The notes under the pieces: model-generated | Told to the model about the DNA's origin: nothing | What the model saw: only the letters and a program-made list of their open reading frames with translations | Database searches by the model: none | Part shown: positions 50,017 through 59,158 of the stretch, piece after piece | Layout of the letters: each line of letters begins with the position of its first letter | Numbering within the stretch: position 1 is the stretch's first letter | Made by a program: the position numbers and the translations under genes | From: Odoribacter sp. | GTDB lineage: Bacteria; Bacteroidota; Bacteroidia; Bacteroidales; Prolixibacteraceae | Assembly: GCA_013824715.1 (NCBI GenBank) | Contig: PNOH01000003.1 | Coordinates: forward strand, 62,001 to 126,000 | Length of the DNA stretch: 64,000 bases | Reading direction: 5' to 3'

Positions 50017-50991
50017 TCAGAGAATTATAATCTCCTGAATTTTGCCTGCAACCTCCAGTCCGGCATTTCGGCCAACATCATTCAGAATTGATTTTCCAGA
50101 TTTTCGGTCAATCAGATTTACCTCAACGAAGGCCTTCATACTTTCTTCAATCCGGCCATCCATTAATCCCAGAATTGGCGATGCAAGGACAGTTGCTTTT
50201 TCCCGGCGAACAAGAATTTCAAGAATGTGGTTTTTGTTTTGCATCACCAATTCAACTTTTTCAGTATCAATTACCGATTTTCGCAATGAACTTTGGTTGT
50301 AGGTGGTAAACTGAATGAGTTGGTTGTTCAGCCAGATTCCGGCAATAAAACCCACAAACGAGTAACCCAGATAGGGAATTTTAGCTACCGAGACTTTAAC
50401 CGATATTCCCGTCTGGCTAAAATGGTTGGTTTGCAGCCAGACATAAGCGCTGGGAAACGACTGCCCCCAGTCTTTTTCGATATAGCCGCGTCCATTCCTG
50501 AAATCCAGAACTTCCCCGTCAACTTGGATTTGACCATTTATTACATGATCCATGCTTACAATTCCGTGGTAACATTCCATAAATGGCAGAAACGTATAGG
50601 GCCCCATAATTCCCGGAGAGTACCAGCGGTTGGGCCAGGTGATATTTCCTGAAAACTGAAGGTTTGCCCTCAGCCCCGGAAGGTTAAGGTGCAGCTCGTG
50701 TTCCGAAAAATGATTATTCCCGATTGAAATTTTGAATTTATCCGGATTGGGCCTGAATGTGTCGGACTCAAATTTGTCGTAACGTGCTGTTCGTTTTTTT
50801 CCGTCCAGTATCTGTATAAACGCATGTTTTTCACCGGTTTTACTAATGGCAATTCCGGGGATAATGGCAAAGGCTTTGGTTTCGGCATCATTAACCACTT
50901 TGAAGTACCAGCCTTCAAAATAATTTCGTTTTAGGGCCCATCCCTGAAAGCGTTCAGGATGGAAAATTGAACGGATTTTATTTCGTATCAT
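50017..50991 (-). CDS. Tocopherol-cyclase-like family protein
   Basis: 324 residues. The family pattern is clear: FHPERFQGWALKRNYFEGWY, AFAIIPGIAISKTGEKHAF, GPYTFLPFMECYHGIVSMDH, GRGYIEKDWGQSFPSAYVWL and QTNHFSQTGISVKVSVA. The fold is a lipocalin-like beta-sandwich. Plant and cyanobacterial members close the chromanol ring of tocopherols; bacterial relatives without that pathway have no known role, and nothing here suggests tocopherol synthesis. No signal peptide. Divergent from porW with a 187-bp spacer. Confidence 0.85.
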   Translation of the reverse strand: MIRNKIRSIFHPERFQGWALKRNYFEGWYFKVVNDAETKAFAIIPGIAISKTGEKHAFIQILDGKKRTARYDKFESDTFRPNPDKFKISIGNNHFSEHELHLNLPGLRANLQFSGNITWPNRWYSPGIMGPYTFLPFMECYHGIVSMDHVINGQIQVDGEVLDFRNGRGYIEKDWGQSFPSAYVWLQTNHFSQTGISVKVSVAKIPYLGYSFVGFIAGIWLNNQLIQFTTYNQSSLRKSVIDTEKVELVMQNKNHILEILVRREKATVLASPILGLMDGRIEESMKAFVEVNLIDRKSGKSILNDVGRNAGLEVAGKIQEIIIL

Positions 50992-51178
50992 TCAGTAATA
51001 GTCCGGAAATTTTTATGGATTCCAATTTATGGGTTTCATTCAGAATTAAGATGAAAGTTTGTAATATTGTACGCTTTTAAAATTGACCAAAATATTTTGA
51101 AAATGCTGCATTTAAAGGGCGAATAATACAATATTCTTTCCAATTGGCAGTTTATCCTTAAGTCAACAAAACTCAAAA

Positions 51179-54100
51179 TTGGGCACACACTATACATATC
51201 GTTTCTTCTTAGTTGTTGTTTTGTTTTTTCTGGCCGGGTGTTCGACCGAGAAAAACACGTTTATGTCGCGCCGGTACAACAACATGACGGCCCATTACAA
51301 TGTGTATTTCAATGGCCGCGAGAGCCTTCGTGCAGGAATCGAAAAGATTAACAATTCGTACGAAGATGATTTTTCGAAGATTCTGCCTTTGTATAAATCT
51401 TCCAATCCATCTACGGCCACTGCTGCAAACGCCGAGATGGAAACGGCCATCATGAAAGGCTCCAAACTGATCCAATCGCACTCCATAACCAAGAAACCGA
51501 AACGCCGCAAAAACAGGAGCCAATCGTATGTTCGTTTTGCAAGCCGTGAAGAATTCAACAATTGGGTTGACAATGCCTACATCCTGATGGGTAAAGCTTA
51601 TTTTTTTCAGTATAACTATACTTCAGCCATCGAGAATTTCTCGTATGTAACCCGCAAATTTGAGGATGACCCTTCGCGTTATACGGCATACATCTGGCTG
51701 ATAAAAAGTTATACCGAACTCGAACGATATGTCGAAGCCTTTGAGCTTATCCAGAAGATGCAGGATGATGAAGATTTCCCTCATCGGCTTGAAGGTGAAC
51801 TGGCTGCGGTAACTTCTGATTATTATGCCAGGCAACTTTTATACACCGATGGTATTCCATTTCTCTCGATTGCAGTAAAACAAACAGCTAAGAAAAGCGA
51901 CCGGCTTCGTTATAAGTATGTGTTAGCTCAATGGTATAAGGAAACCGGCAACCCGGAAAAATCATCAGAACTTTTCAGGGAAACCAGCCGGATGAACCCT
52001 CCGTACAAAATGGCCTTCAACGCCCGGATCAGCGCCGCAGGAACGTTTACCGGCACAGGAGATGTCGAGAAGCTGAAAAAGGAACTGCGAAAAATGCTGA
52101 ATGATAAAAAGAACCTCGAGTTCCGCGATCAGATTTATTTCGCAATGGGAAACATTTCGTTAAAAGAAGGGAATAAAGAACAGGCTAAGCAGAATTACAT
52201 GAAATCTGCATCAATGAGTGTGGATAATTTATATCAGCGGGCCCTTTCGTGTTTGACCCTGGCACAGATCTACTTTGAGGAACTGGAATACAAAAAATCA
52301 CAGAGCTATTACGATAGCGCTATGGTAGTTATTGACGATAAATATCCGAATTATTTGCAAATATCTGATCGGTACAAGAGTTTAACGCGCCTGACTGATA
52401 ACATTTATTCGGTAGAACGAGAAGACAGTCTTCAGCGGATTGCCCTTATGGATGAAGCTTCGAGAAACGCCTTGATCGATCAATGGATTAAGCAGGTAGT
52501 GGAAAAAGAAGCAAAAACCAAACAGGCCGAGTCGGCTCAAATGATGGACCGGAATTATTTCAGGCAGAACGAAAGCCGCTTTGGATTGAGCCAGCAACAG
52601 GAAGGCGCTGGTTGGTATTTTTACAGTCCGACTACCGTGGCTTACGGGAAAGTTGAGTTTGAGAGATTGTGGGGAAAACGTAAACTGGAAGATGGCTGGC
52701 GCCGATCAGACAAAAGCTCTGCATCGGAAGATGAAAACGCGATGGAAGAAGATTCCCTGATGAGCGCTGAAAGTAAAGTCAAGAAAGTTGAAGATACTAA
52801 GAGCCGCGAATTTTACACGCAGGATTTGCCAGTAAACGATTCACTGATGACTGTATCGCACGGGAAAATCAGGAATGCCTTGTTTAATGCAGGGAGAATC
52901 TTCAAAACCGATTTCACCGATTTCCCCAGATCAATTGAATCGTTCGAAAATCTGAACAAACGCTATCCTGAAAATCTGTTCATCCTTTCCTCGTGGTTCG
53001 AACTCTGGGATTTATACAACAAACAAAACAATCAGGAAAGGGCCGATTACTATAAAAACCTGATCATCGGCAAATATCCCGATTCGAAATATGCCAAATA
53101 TTTGCAGAACCCTAATTATTTTGTGGACCTTGAGGCCCGGACCGACAGCATCAACAGGCTTTACCAACAAGTGTTCCTCGAATTCAAAAACGGACAGTAT
53201 GCCCAATCAGGAAAAGTGGCCGACCAGATTATCTCCATGCAACCCGACAGCGCCCTGATCCCGAAAATCAGCTTTTTCAAAGTCATTGCCGACGGCACAG
53301 CTTCGACGCGCGAAAATTTCGGGAAACTGCTTACCGGATATATTTCAACTTATCCAAAAGCTGAACCCAAACCGCTGGCCGAGCAAATCCTGAAGCTTAT
53401 TCAGGACAGTACGCTCACCGATTATCAGAAAATGGTTGATTCGGGTTATTTGAGCGACAAGATTAAGAACAGCGAATTGCTGCCCGGAAACCAGAAAGGG
53501 GCTGATGAATTTGGGGGCAAGTTCTCGTACGACGTAGATTTGCTGCACTATTTTGTCATTGCCTACCCGAAAAATGCCAATGTTGATCTGAACCGCCTGA
53601 AATTTGATCTGGCCAATTACAATATAGACCATTATACCAAAGTTGATTTCGATATTGAAACACAAAGCCTGAATACCAATACGAATTTGCTGTTGGTCAG
53701 GTCGCTTAACGACAAGGAGCAGGGATTAATATATTTCAGGTCAATAATAAAACGGCGGAACGTTTTTGACGCGCTGAAAAACATTAAATATGTCAATTTC
53801 ATGGCATCTTCAACCAATTTCAGGGAAATTACTGCCGACAAAGATTTTGCAGAATACCTGAAATTCTATGTCAAGAATTACAGCCGCTTTGTTACCGGCG
53901 ATTTCTCGGACGAAGTACTTCCTGAACCGGAAGAACTGCTCGCCAAAGCCCGGCAGGAGGAAGAATCGCTGAAGGAAAAAGGAAGTTTTGTGACGGTAAG
54001 CCCAACGGGTTCAGGCCTGGATATTTATTCAGGAGAAAATACCGGGCCGCAGAATTTCGTGATTGCCGTGAATTCGCCCGGAGTGAACCTGAAGCAGATC

Positions 54101-54802
54101 GTTGCCGGTTTCAGTTCGCATAACCGCGACCAGTTCAGGCAGGCCAACCTGAGCATTCGCCAAACCAAAGTGGCCGATTACCAGTTGATGATTGTTAGTC
54201 CGTTCAAGACTAAAACTGAAGCCATCAGCTATTTCACCAAGGCAATTACCACACGCAAGCTCTACCGCAGCCTGGATACCCTGAGTTACCGGAATTTCAT
54301 CATTACCGACCCCAACCTGAAAAAGCTTACAGAAAGTAAACGCATTGGCGAGTACCTGAACTTTTTCAAAACCAGATACATTGAAGCAAATACAGATGCC
54401 AATCCCAATCAATCGCAACCTGAATATAGCGGACCATACCAAACCAATTTGGGCGGAAAGCAGTCGTTTGTTCTGATCATCCCGAAAGAAGAAGTCAATG
54501 CAGATTATCTGCCCGAAGCCATCCGGCAGTTTAATCAGCAGAATTATCCTCAGCAATCGCTTATTGTTTCATCAACCATGCTCGACGATTTCAGGGTTAT
54601 GCTGAAGGTTGAAGGATTGGCCGACGCAAAATCGGGTTTAACGTATCTGCGCGCCATTTCCAGTGAGCAAAAGGTTTACGGGCCGATTCAAAATGTAAAC
54701 TACCGCAATTTTATCATTACTCCTGAAAACGAAACGATTTTCGTGAAGAGCAAGAATATTCTGACTTACATGGAATTCTATAAACAATTCTATCTGAAAT
54801 AA
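51179..54802 (+). CDS. porW: T9SS-associated TPR lipoprotein PorW/SprE family
   Basis: 1207 residues, longer than F. johnsoniae SprE. The start is TTG at 51179; no in-frame ATG fits the lipoprotein signal (FFLVVVLFFLAGC, lipobox Cys ~21). After it come CSTEKNTFMSRRYNNMTAHY and NVYFNGRESLRAGI, the typical PorW/SprE opening, and then TPR-like helices over residues ~120-420. The C-terminal ~350 residues contain three repeats of an SPOR-like unit (YRNFIIT...FLKYY pattern: NFIITDPNLKKLTESKRIGE, NFIITPENETIFVKSKNILT). It works at the outer membrane, linking the type IX translocon to its motor. The porX gene follows after 4 bp, so the two are one operon. Confidence 0.88.
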   Translation: MGTHYTYRFFLVVVLFFLAGCSTEKNTFMSRRYNNMTAHYNVYFNGRESLRAGIEKINNSYEDDFSKILPLYKSSNPSTATAANAEMETAIMKGSKLIQSHSITKKPKRRKNRSQSYVRFASREEFNNWVDNAYILMGKAYFFQYNYTSAIENFSYVTRKFEDDPSRYTAYIWLIKSYTELERYVEAFELIQKMQDDEDFPHRLEGELAAVTSDYYARQLLYTDGIPFLSIAVKQTAKKSDRLRYKYVLAQWYKETGNPEKSSELFRETSRMNPPYKMAFNARISAAGTFTGTGDVEKLKKELRKMLNDKKNLEFRDQIYFAMGNISLKEGNKEQAKQNYMKSASMSVDNLYQRALSCLTLAQIYFEELEYKKSQSYYDSAMVVIDDKYPNYLQISDRYKSLTRLTDNIYSVEREDSLQRIALMDEASRNALIDQWIKQVVEKEAKTKQAESAQMMDRNYFRQNESRFGLSQQQEGAGWYFYSPTTVAYGKVEFERLWGKRKLEDGWRRSDKSSASEDENAMEEDSLMSAESKVKKVEDTKSREFYTQDLPVNDSLMTVSHGKIRNALFNAGRIFKTDFTDFPRSIESFENLNKRYPENLFILSSWFELWDLYNKQNNQERADYYKNLIIGKYPDSKYAKYLQNPNYFVDLEARTDSINRLYQQVFLEFKNGQYAQSGKVADQIISMQPDSALIPKISFFKVIADGTASTRENFGKLLTGYISTYPKAEPKPLAEQILKLIQDSTLTDYQKMVDSGYLSDKIKNSELLPGNQKGADEFGGKFSYDVDLLHYFVIAYPKNANVDLNRLKFDLANYNIDHYTKVDFDIETQSLNTNTNLLLVRSLNDKEQGLIYFRSIIKRRNVFDALKNIKYVNFMASSTNFREITADKDFAEYLKFYVKNYSRFVTGDFSDEVLPEPEELLAKARQEEESLKEKGSFVTVSPTGSGLDIYSGENTGPQNFVIAVNSPGVNLKQIVAGFSSHNRDQFRQANLSIRQTKVADYQLMIVSPFKTKTEAISYFTKAITTRKLYRSLDTLSYRNFIITDPNLKKLTESKRIGEYLNFFKTRYIEANTDANPNQSQPEYSGPYQTNLGGKQSFVLIIPKEEVNADYLPEAIRQFNQQNYPQQSLIVSSTMLDDFRVMLKVEGLADAKSGLTYLRAISSEQKVYGPIQNVNYRNFIITPENETIFVKSKNILTYMEFYKQFYLK

Positions 54803-54806
54803 TAAA

Positions 54807-56366
54807 ATGATGAAGAAAACAAAAATACTTTGGACCGACGACGAAATAGATTTATTGCGCGCCCACATCATTTTCCTTCAGGAAAAAGGATTTGAGGTGA
54901 TAACAGCCAACAATGGAACTGATGCCATTGATCTGGTCAGGAATGATTTTTTCGACATCATTTTTCTGGATGAAAATATGCCCGGATTGAGTGGTTTGCA
55001 AACATTAAACGAGATAAAAACGATTGATCCGAACGTTCCTGTTGTCATGATCACCAAAAGTGAAGAAGAGGATATTATGGACGAAGCTATTGGTTCGAAA
55101 ATGGCTGATTATCTGATTAAGCCGGTCAATCCACATCAAATTTTGCTGACCATCAAAAAAAATGTCGATCAGCGGCGGTTGGTGACCCAGCGAACTACAT
55201 CGGCCTACCAGAGCGAGTTTGGAAAAATCGGAATGCAAATCAGCGACAAGCTTTCGTTCAACGAATGGGTGGAAGTCTATAAAAAACTGGTTTTTTGGGA
55301 ACTGGAACTGAGTGGCTCCGAAGATTCTGCCATGGATGAGGTGCTTAAAATGCAGAAATCAGAAGCTAATAACTCGTTTGCCCGTTACATCCGTAATTCG
55401 TATCAGTCGTGGTTCGGAAAGAATCCCGTTGACAGACCTTTACTATCGCCCGATATATTCAGGAAAAAAATATTCCCTCAGGTTGATCAAGGCAACAAGG
55501 TTTTTGTGTTGGTGATCGACAATTTAAGGTACGACCAGTACCGGGTTTTGGCCACCGTGCTGAATAATTATTTCCACATTGAGGAAGAAAGCCTTTATTG
55601 CAGCATTTTACCAACTGCAACTATGTATGCGCGTAATGCCATGTTTGCTGGTTTAATGCCCACCGAAATTGAACGATTGTACCCTGAATATTGGGACGAT
55701 GACGATAACGAAGGACATAAAAACCGATTTGAGAAGGATCTGCTCCAGAAACAATTGACCCGTCTTGGCAAAAATTACAAGCTTTTTTTTGAAAAGATAA
55801 CCAATGTTAAAGGTGATAAAAAAATGAGCGATTACCTGGGCAGCATCCTTCAGAGCGACCTTTCGGTCATGGTTTTCAATTTTGTGGATATGATTTCGCA
55901 CGCCCGTACCGAAATGGATATGATTAAAGAACTCGCAAGTGACGAATCGGCATACCGGTCGCTTACCCTGAGCTGGTTTAACCATTCATCGCTGCTCGAT
56001 TTACTTAAATTACTGGCCGAAAACAAAGTGAAGGTTGTGCTGACTACCGATCACGGCAGCATCAGGGTTGACAATGCCCTCAAAGTAATTGGCGACCGCG
56101 AAACCAATACCAACCTGCGTTACAAGCTTGGGCGCAACCTCAATTACAAATCGAAGGCCATTTACGACATCAAAAACCCGGCTTTGATCTACCTGCCGTC
56201 ACGGAATGTGAGCACTACCTATATTTTTGCTACCAATACCGATTTTTTCGCCTATCCGAACAACTACAACCATTTTGCCCAATATTACCGCAATACGTTT
56301 CAGCATGGTGGTATTTCGCTCGAAGAAATGATTATTCCGGTAATAACGATGATGCCGAAAGGATAA
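54807..56366 (+). CDS. porX: T9SS regulator PorX (receiver + PglZ domain)
   Basis: 519 residues. Residues 1-~125: CheY-like receiver (ILWTDDEID, phosphoacceptor Asp55 in FLDENMPG, VVMITKSE, YLIKPVNP). Residues ~125-210: helical linker. Residues ~220-519: PglZ/alkaline-phosphatase-like domain with VIDNLRYDQY (metal Asp), PTATMYARNAMFAG (Thr nucleophile), FVDMISHART and TTDHGSIRV (metal Asp/His). In P. gingivalis PorX binds zinc, cleaves oligonucleotides and controls T9SS gene expression with PorY and SigP. Coupled to porW. Its stop abuts that of the convergent mlaF-like gene. Confidence 0.94.
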   Translation: MMKKTKILWTDDEIDLLRAHIIFLQEKGFEVITANNGTDAIDLVRNDFFDIIFLDENMPGLSGLQTLNEIKTIDPNVPVVMITKSEEEDIMDEAIGSKMADYLIKPVNPHQILLTIKKNVDQRRLVTQRTTSAYQSEFGKIGMQISDKLSFNEWVEVYKKLVFWELELSGSEDSAMDEVLKMQKSEANNSFARYIRNSYQSWFGKNPVDRPLLSPDIFRKKIFPQVDQGNKVFVLVIDNLRYDQYRVLATVLNNYFHIEEESLYCSILPTATMYARNAMFAGLMPTEIERLYPEYWDDDDNEGHKNRFEKDLLQKQLTRLGKNYKLFFEKITNVKGDKKMSDYLGSILQSDLSVMVFNFVDMISHARTEMDMIKELASDESAYRSLTLSWFNHSSLLDLLKLLAENKVKVVLTTDHGSIRVDNALKVIGDRETNTNLRYKLGRNLNYKSKAIYDIKNPALIYLPSRNVSTTYIFATNTDFFAYPNNYNHFAQYYRNTFQHGGISLEEMIIPVITMMPKG

Positions 56367-57131
56367 TTATTTTCCCTCAATTTTATCATCCCTGATCCGC
56401 TGATACTGTTTATTGGCAAATACGAACTCCTGAAGTTTTTGATTTTCGGTGTGCAGAATGTCTTTCCGGTTGCCTTCCCAGCACATTTCCCCGTCAGAAA
56501 TGAAGAGGATATTATCGCCGATTTCCATTACCGAATTCATATCATGGGTATTTATGATCGTGGTGATTTGAAGGTCAACCGTAATGGAATGAATGAGTTC
56601 GTCAATTACCAACGATGTTTCTGGGTCAAGGCCTGAGTTTGGTTCGTCACAAAACAGGTATTTGGGGTTCATCACGATCGCACGGGCAATAGCCACCCGT
56701 TTTTTCATTCCTCCTGAAATTTCGGAAGGAGATAACTTATTAGCATCCGAAATATTGACCCGTTCAAGGCAAAAATCCACTTGTTTTTGTTTTTCTGCCT
56801 GAGTAAGTTCAGTGAACATATCCAGTGGAAACCGGACATTTTCTTCTACAGTTAAGGAATCGAAGAGTGCCCCGCCCTGGAAAACCATACCCATTTCCTG
56901 CCTTAGTTTTTTGCGAAGCTTTTGACTCATAGTTGTAAAATCACGATTGTCATAAAGGATTTGTCCTTGGTCCACCTCATGCAATCCAACGATCGATTTT
57001 AGCAACACCGTTTTACCCGATCCGCTTCGTCCGATGATCAGGTTGGTTTCCCCTTTACTGAACACTTTTGAGATATTCTTCAGGACCTCTTTTTGCTCAA
57101 ACGACTTGTATATGTTTTTAATTTCAATCAT
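56367..57131 (-). CDS. mlaF: MlaF-like ABC transporter ATP-binding protein
   Basis: 254 residues. Walker A IIGRSGSGKTVLLKSI, signature SEISGGMKKRVAIARAI (the GGM/KK form typical of MlaF), Walker B YLFCDEPNSGLDP and H-loop INTHDMNSV. It forms the inner membrane engine of phospholipid transport with the MlaE protein encoded directly upstream (adjacent stop and start). The MCE-domain protein MlaD is not in the window and must be elsewhere. The gene is convergent with porX with no spacer. Confidence 0.92.
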   Translation of the reverse strand: MIEIKNIYKSFEQKEVLKNISKVFSKGETNLIIGRSGSGKTVLLKSIVGLHEVDQGQILYDNRDFTTMSQKLRKKLRQEMGMVFQGGALFDSLTVEENVRFPLDMFTELTQAEKQKQVDFCLERVNISDANKLSPSEISGGMKKRVAIARAIVMNPKYLFCDEPNSGLDPETSLVIDELIHSITVDLQITTIINTHDMNSVMEIGDNILFISDGEMCWEGNRKDILHTENQKLQEFVFANKQYQRIRDDKIEGK

Positions 57132-57869
57132 TTACAAAAGCAATTGCGTTAAAATTAAATCCCAGACAAGAATCATGATGTTGGTGTTTACCACTGCCCT
57201 TGTACTGGCCGAACCCACATCGAAAGCTCCACCTTCGACGGTGTAGCCAAAAAATGCTGAAACAGAAGCAATGAGAAATCCAAATACAAGGCACTTCATC
57301 AGCGAGAACGTAACATAATAGGGATTAAACAAATATTGAACGCCGTTAAGGTAATCGGTAACCGTAACAGCGCCAACTGCCGGACCAACAATCATTCCCC
57401 CAATCAATCCGAAGAAAACGCTTAAAATGTATAATAACGGGAACATCAATACGACTGCAATTATTTTAGGCAGAATAAGGTACCCGGCAGAGTTGACGCC
57501 CATAATCTCTAGCGAATCAATTTGTTCGGTAACCTTCATACTGCCAATTTCAGAAGTGATGTTCGAACCGATTTTGCCAGCCATGATCAGAGCAAGAATG
57601 GTTGACGAAAACTCCAGAATTAAGGTGTCCCTGTTTCCTAGTCCAATCAGATAGGTAGGCAACAATGGATTCGTCATGTTGTAAGCTACCTGCAAAGTGA
57701 TGATACCTCCCATAAAAATGGATATCACAGCAACTATACCAACCGAATTAACTCCAAGGTTTTCAATCTCATTAAAGGTTTGCTTCACATATAGGCTGTG
57801 CCTTTCTGGTTTACTGAAAACCCTGAGAAGCAGGGCAAAATATTTTCCTGTTTGATTAAAAATGTTCAT
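57132..57869 (-). CDS. mlaE: MlaE-family phospholipid transporter permease
   Basis: 245 residues, about five membrane helices. Conserved MlaE stretches: VGIVAVISIFMGGIITLQVA, LEFSSTILALIMAGKIGSNI, TSEIGSMKVTEQIDSLEIMG (the coupling helix region), and ASVSAFFGYTVEGGAFDVGS. It is the membrane subunit that pairs with MlaF for lipid movement between the membranes. First gene of the mlaE-mlaF pair. The 191-bp region to the next gene is divergent and no clear consensus promoter was found. Confidence 0.92.
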   Translation of the reverse strand: MNIFNQTGKYFALLLRVFSKPERHSLYVKQTFNEIENLGVNSVGIVAVISIFMGGIITLQVAYNMTNPLLPTYLIGLGNRDTLILEFSSTILALIMAGKIGSNITSEIGSMKVTEQIDSLEIMGVNSAGYLILPKIIAVVLMFPLLYILSVFFGLIGGMIVGPAVGAVTVTDYLNGVQYLFNPYYVTFSLMKCLVFGFLIASVSAFFGYTVEGGAFDVGSASTRAVVNTNIMILVWDLILTQLLL

Positions 57870-58060
57870 TCGTGTTCTTGTATTACCGCTTAATGTGCCT
57901 AAAGGTACAAATAATACAAAAACAGGAATTTTTTCGAGGGTTTTAATTTTAAACTTATTATCTTGATAAAGGATTTGGAGAACTGGATTGACTGTTCTTT
58001 ATAGCTGTCCGGAACCTGCATAAATGTGAATAATGGTCTCACCATAAAATAGTTAAAAAA

Positions 58061-59149
58061 ATGAATAATACATATTGTGTAATCATGGCTGGGGGTATTG
58101 GTAGCCGGTTCTGGCCCTTAAGCAAGACAACCAGGCCTAAGCAATTTCTGGATATTCTGGGAACTGGCCGTACTTTTCTTCAAAAAACTTTCGATCGGTA
58201 TAGAAAGATTTGTCCGGACGAAAACTTTTTTGTGGTTACCAGCGTCGATTATAAAGATCTTGTCATGAATCAATTGCCCGAATTGGAGGAGAGTCAGATA
58301 CTACTTGAACCTTTACGTAGGAATACTGCACCTTGCATGGCCTATGCCAGTTATAAAATTCTAACCATCAATCCCGATGCAAACATCATTGTAGCTCCAT
58401 CCGATCACCACATCCAGCAGGAAGATGCATTCATTGATGTGATTAAAAAGGGGCTCGATTTTGTGAGCAATAACGATGCGTTGCTTACCCTGGGGATCAC
58501 TCCAAACCGCCCTGAAACTGGTTATGGGTACATTCAGATCGAAAACAGCGATCCAACCGGTAAGTTCGAAAATCTGCATAAGGTGAAAACATTTACTGAA
58601 AAACCTGATCTGCATTTAGCGAAAATCTTTTTACAGAGCGGAGAGTTCTTCTGGAATTCAGGAATCTTTATCTCTTCGCTTAAAGTTATTTTGAAAGCGC
58701 TTGATACGCACCTTAGTTCAGTATCCGAATTGTTCAAAAAAGGCTATAAACTATACGGTACTGCCGATGAAGTTCCTTTCATGAATAAAACTTATTCTGA
58801 ATGTCAAAACATTTCAATTGACTATGGAATCATGGAGAAAGCCAGCAATGTATATGTCTTATGTTCGGATTTTGGCTGGAGTGATTTAGGTACCTGGAGC
58901 TCGCTGTACGAAAACTCAAACAAGGATATCCAGGGCAATATCGTTTCAGGCACAAATGTTATGCTATACGGAACTAAAAACTGTATTGTTAATATGCCCG
59001 GCGAAAAATTAGTGGTACTTCAAGGTTTAGATGGATACATTGTGGTTGAATCGGAAGGTACTTTTATGGTTTGCAGAAAGGAAGACGAACAACAAATCAG
59101 GCAATTTGTGAACGACGTCAGGTTGAATAAGGGCGATTATTACATTTAG
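58061..59149 (+). CDS. manC: Mannose-1-phosphate guanylyltransferase
   Basis: 362 residues. Nucleotidyltransferase signature VIMAGGIGSRFWPLSKTTRP with KQFLDIL, then LLEPLRRNTAPCMAYA, IVAPSDHHIQ, TLGITPNRPETGYGYI, FTEKPD, WNSGIFI, DYGIMEKASNVYV and SDFGWSDLGTWSSLYE. It makes GDP-mannose for surface sugars. It lacks the C-terminal phosphomannose isomerase domain of the long ManC forms. Convergent with gldK (9 bp apart). Confidence 0.92.
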   Translation: MNNTYCVIMAGGIGSRFWPLSKTTRPKQFLDILGTGRTFLQKTFDRYRKICPDENFFVVTSVDYKDLVMNQLPELEESQILLEPLRRNTAPCMAYASYKILTINPDANIIVAPSDHHIQQEDAFIDVIKKGLDFVSNNDALLTLGITPNRPETGYGYIQIENSDPTGKFENLHKVKTFTEKPDLHLAKIFLQSGEFFWNSGIFISSLKVILKALDTHLSSVSELFKKGYKLYGTADEVPFMNKTYSECQNISIDYGIMEKASNVYVLCSDFGWSDLGTWSSLYENSNKDIQGNIVSGTNVMLYGTKNCIVNMPGEKLVVLQGLDGYIVVESEGTFMVCRKEDEQQIRQFVNDVRLNKGDYYI

Positions 59150-59158
59150 GAAGAGTAC

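Noticed and set aside
51179-54802. Gene caller might choose an internal ATG for porW
   Set aside because: Any internal ATG (first at codon ~29) would remove the lipoprotein signal and lipobox Cys, which are typical for PorW/SprE, so the TTG start is preferred.
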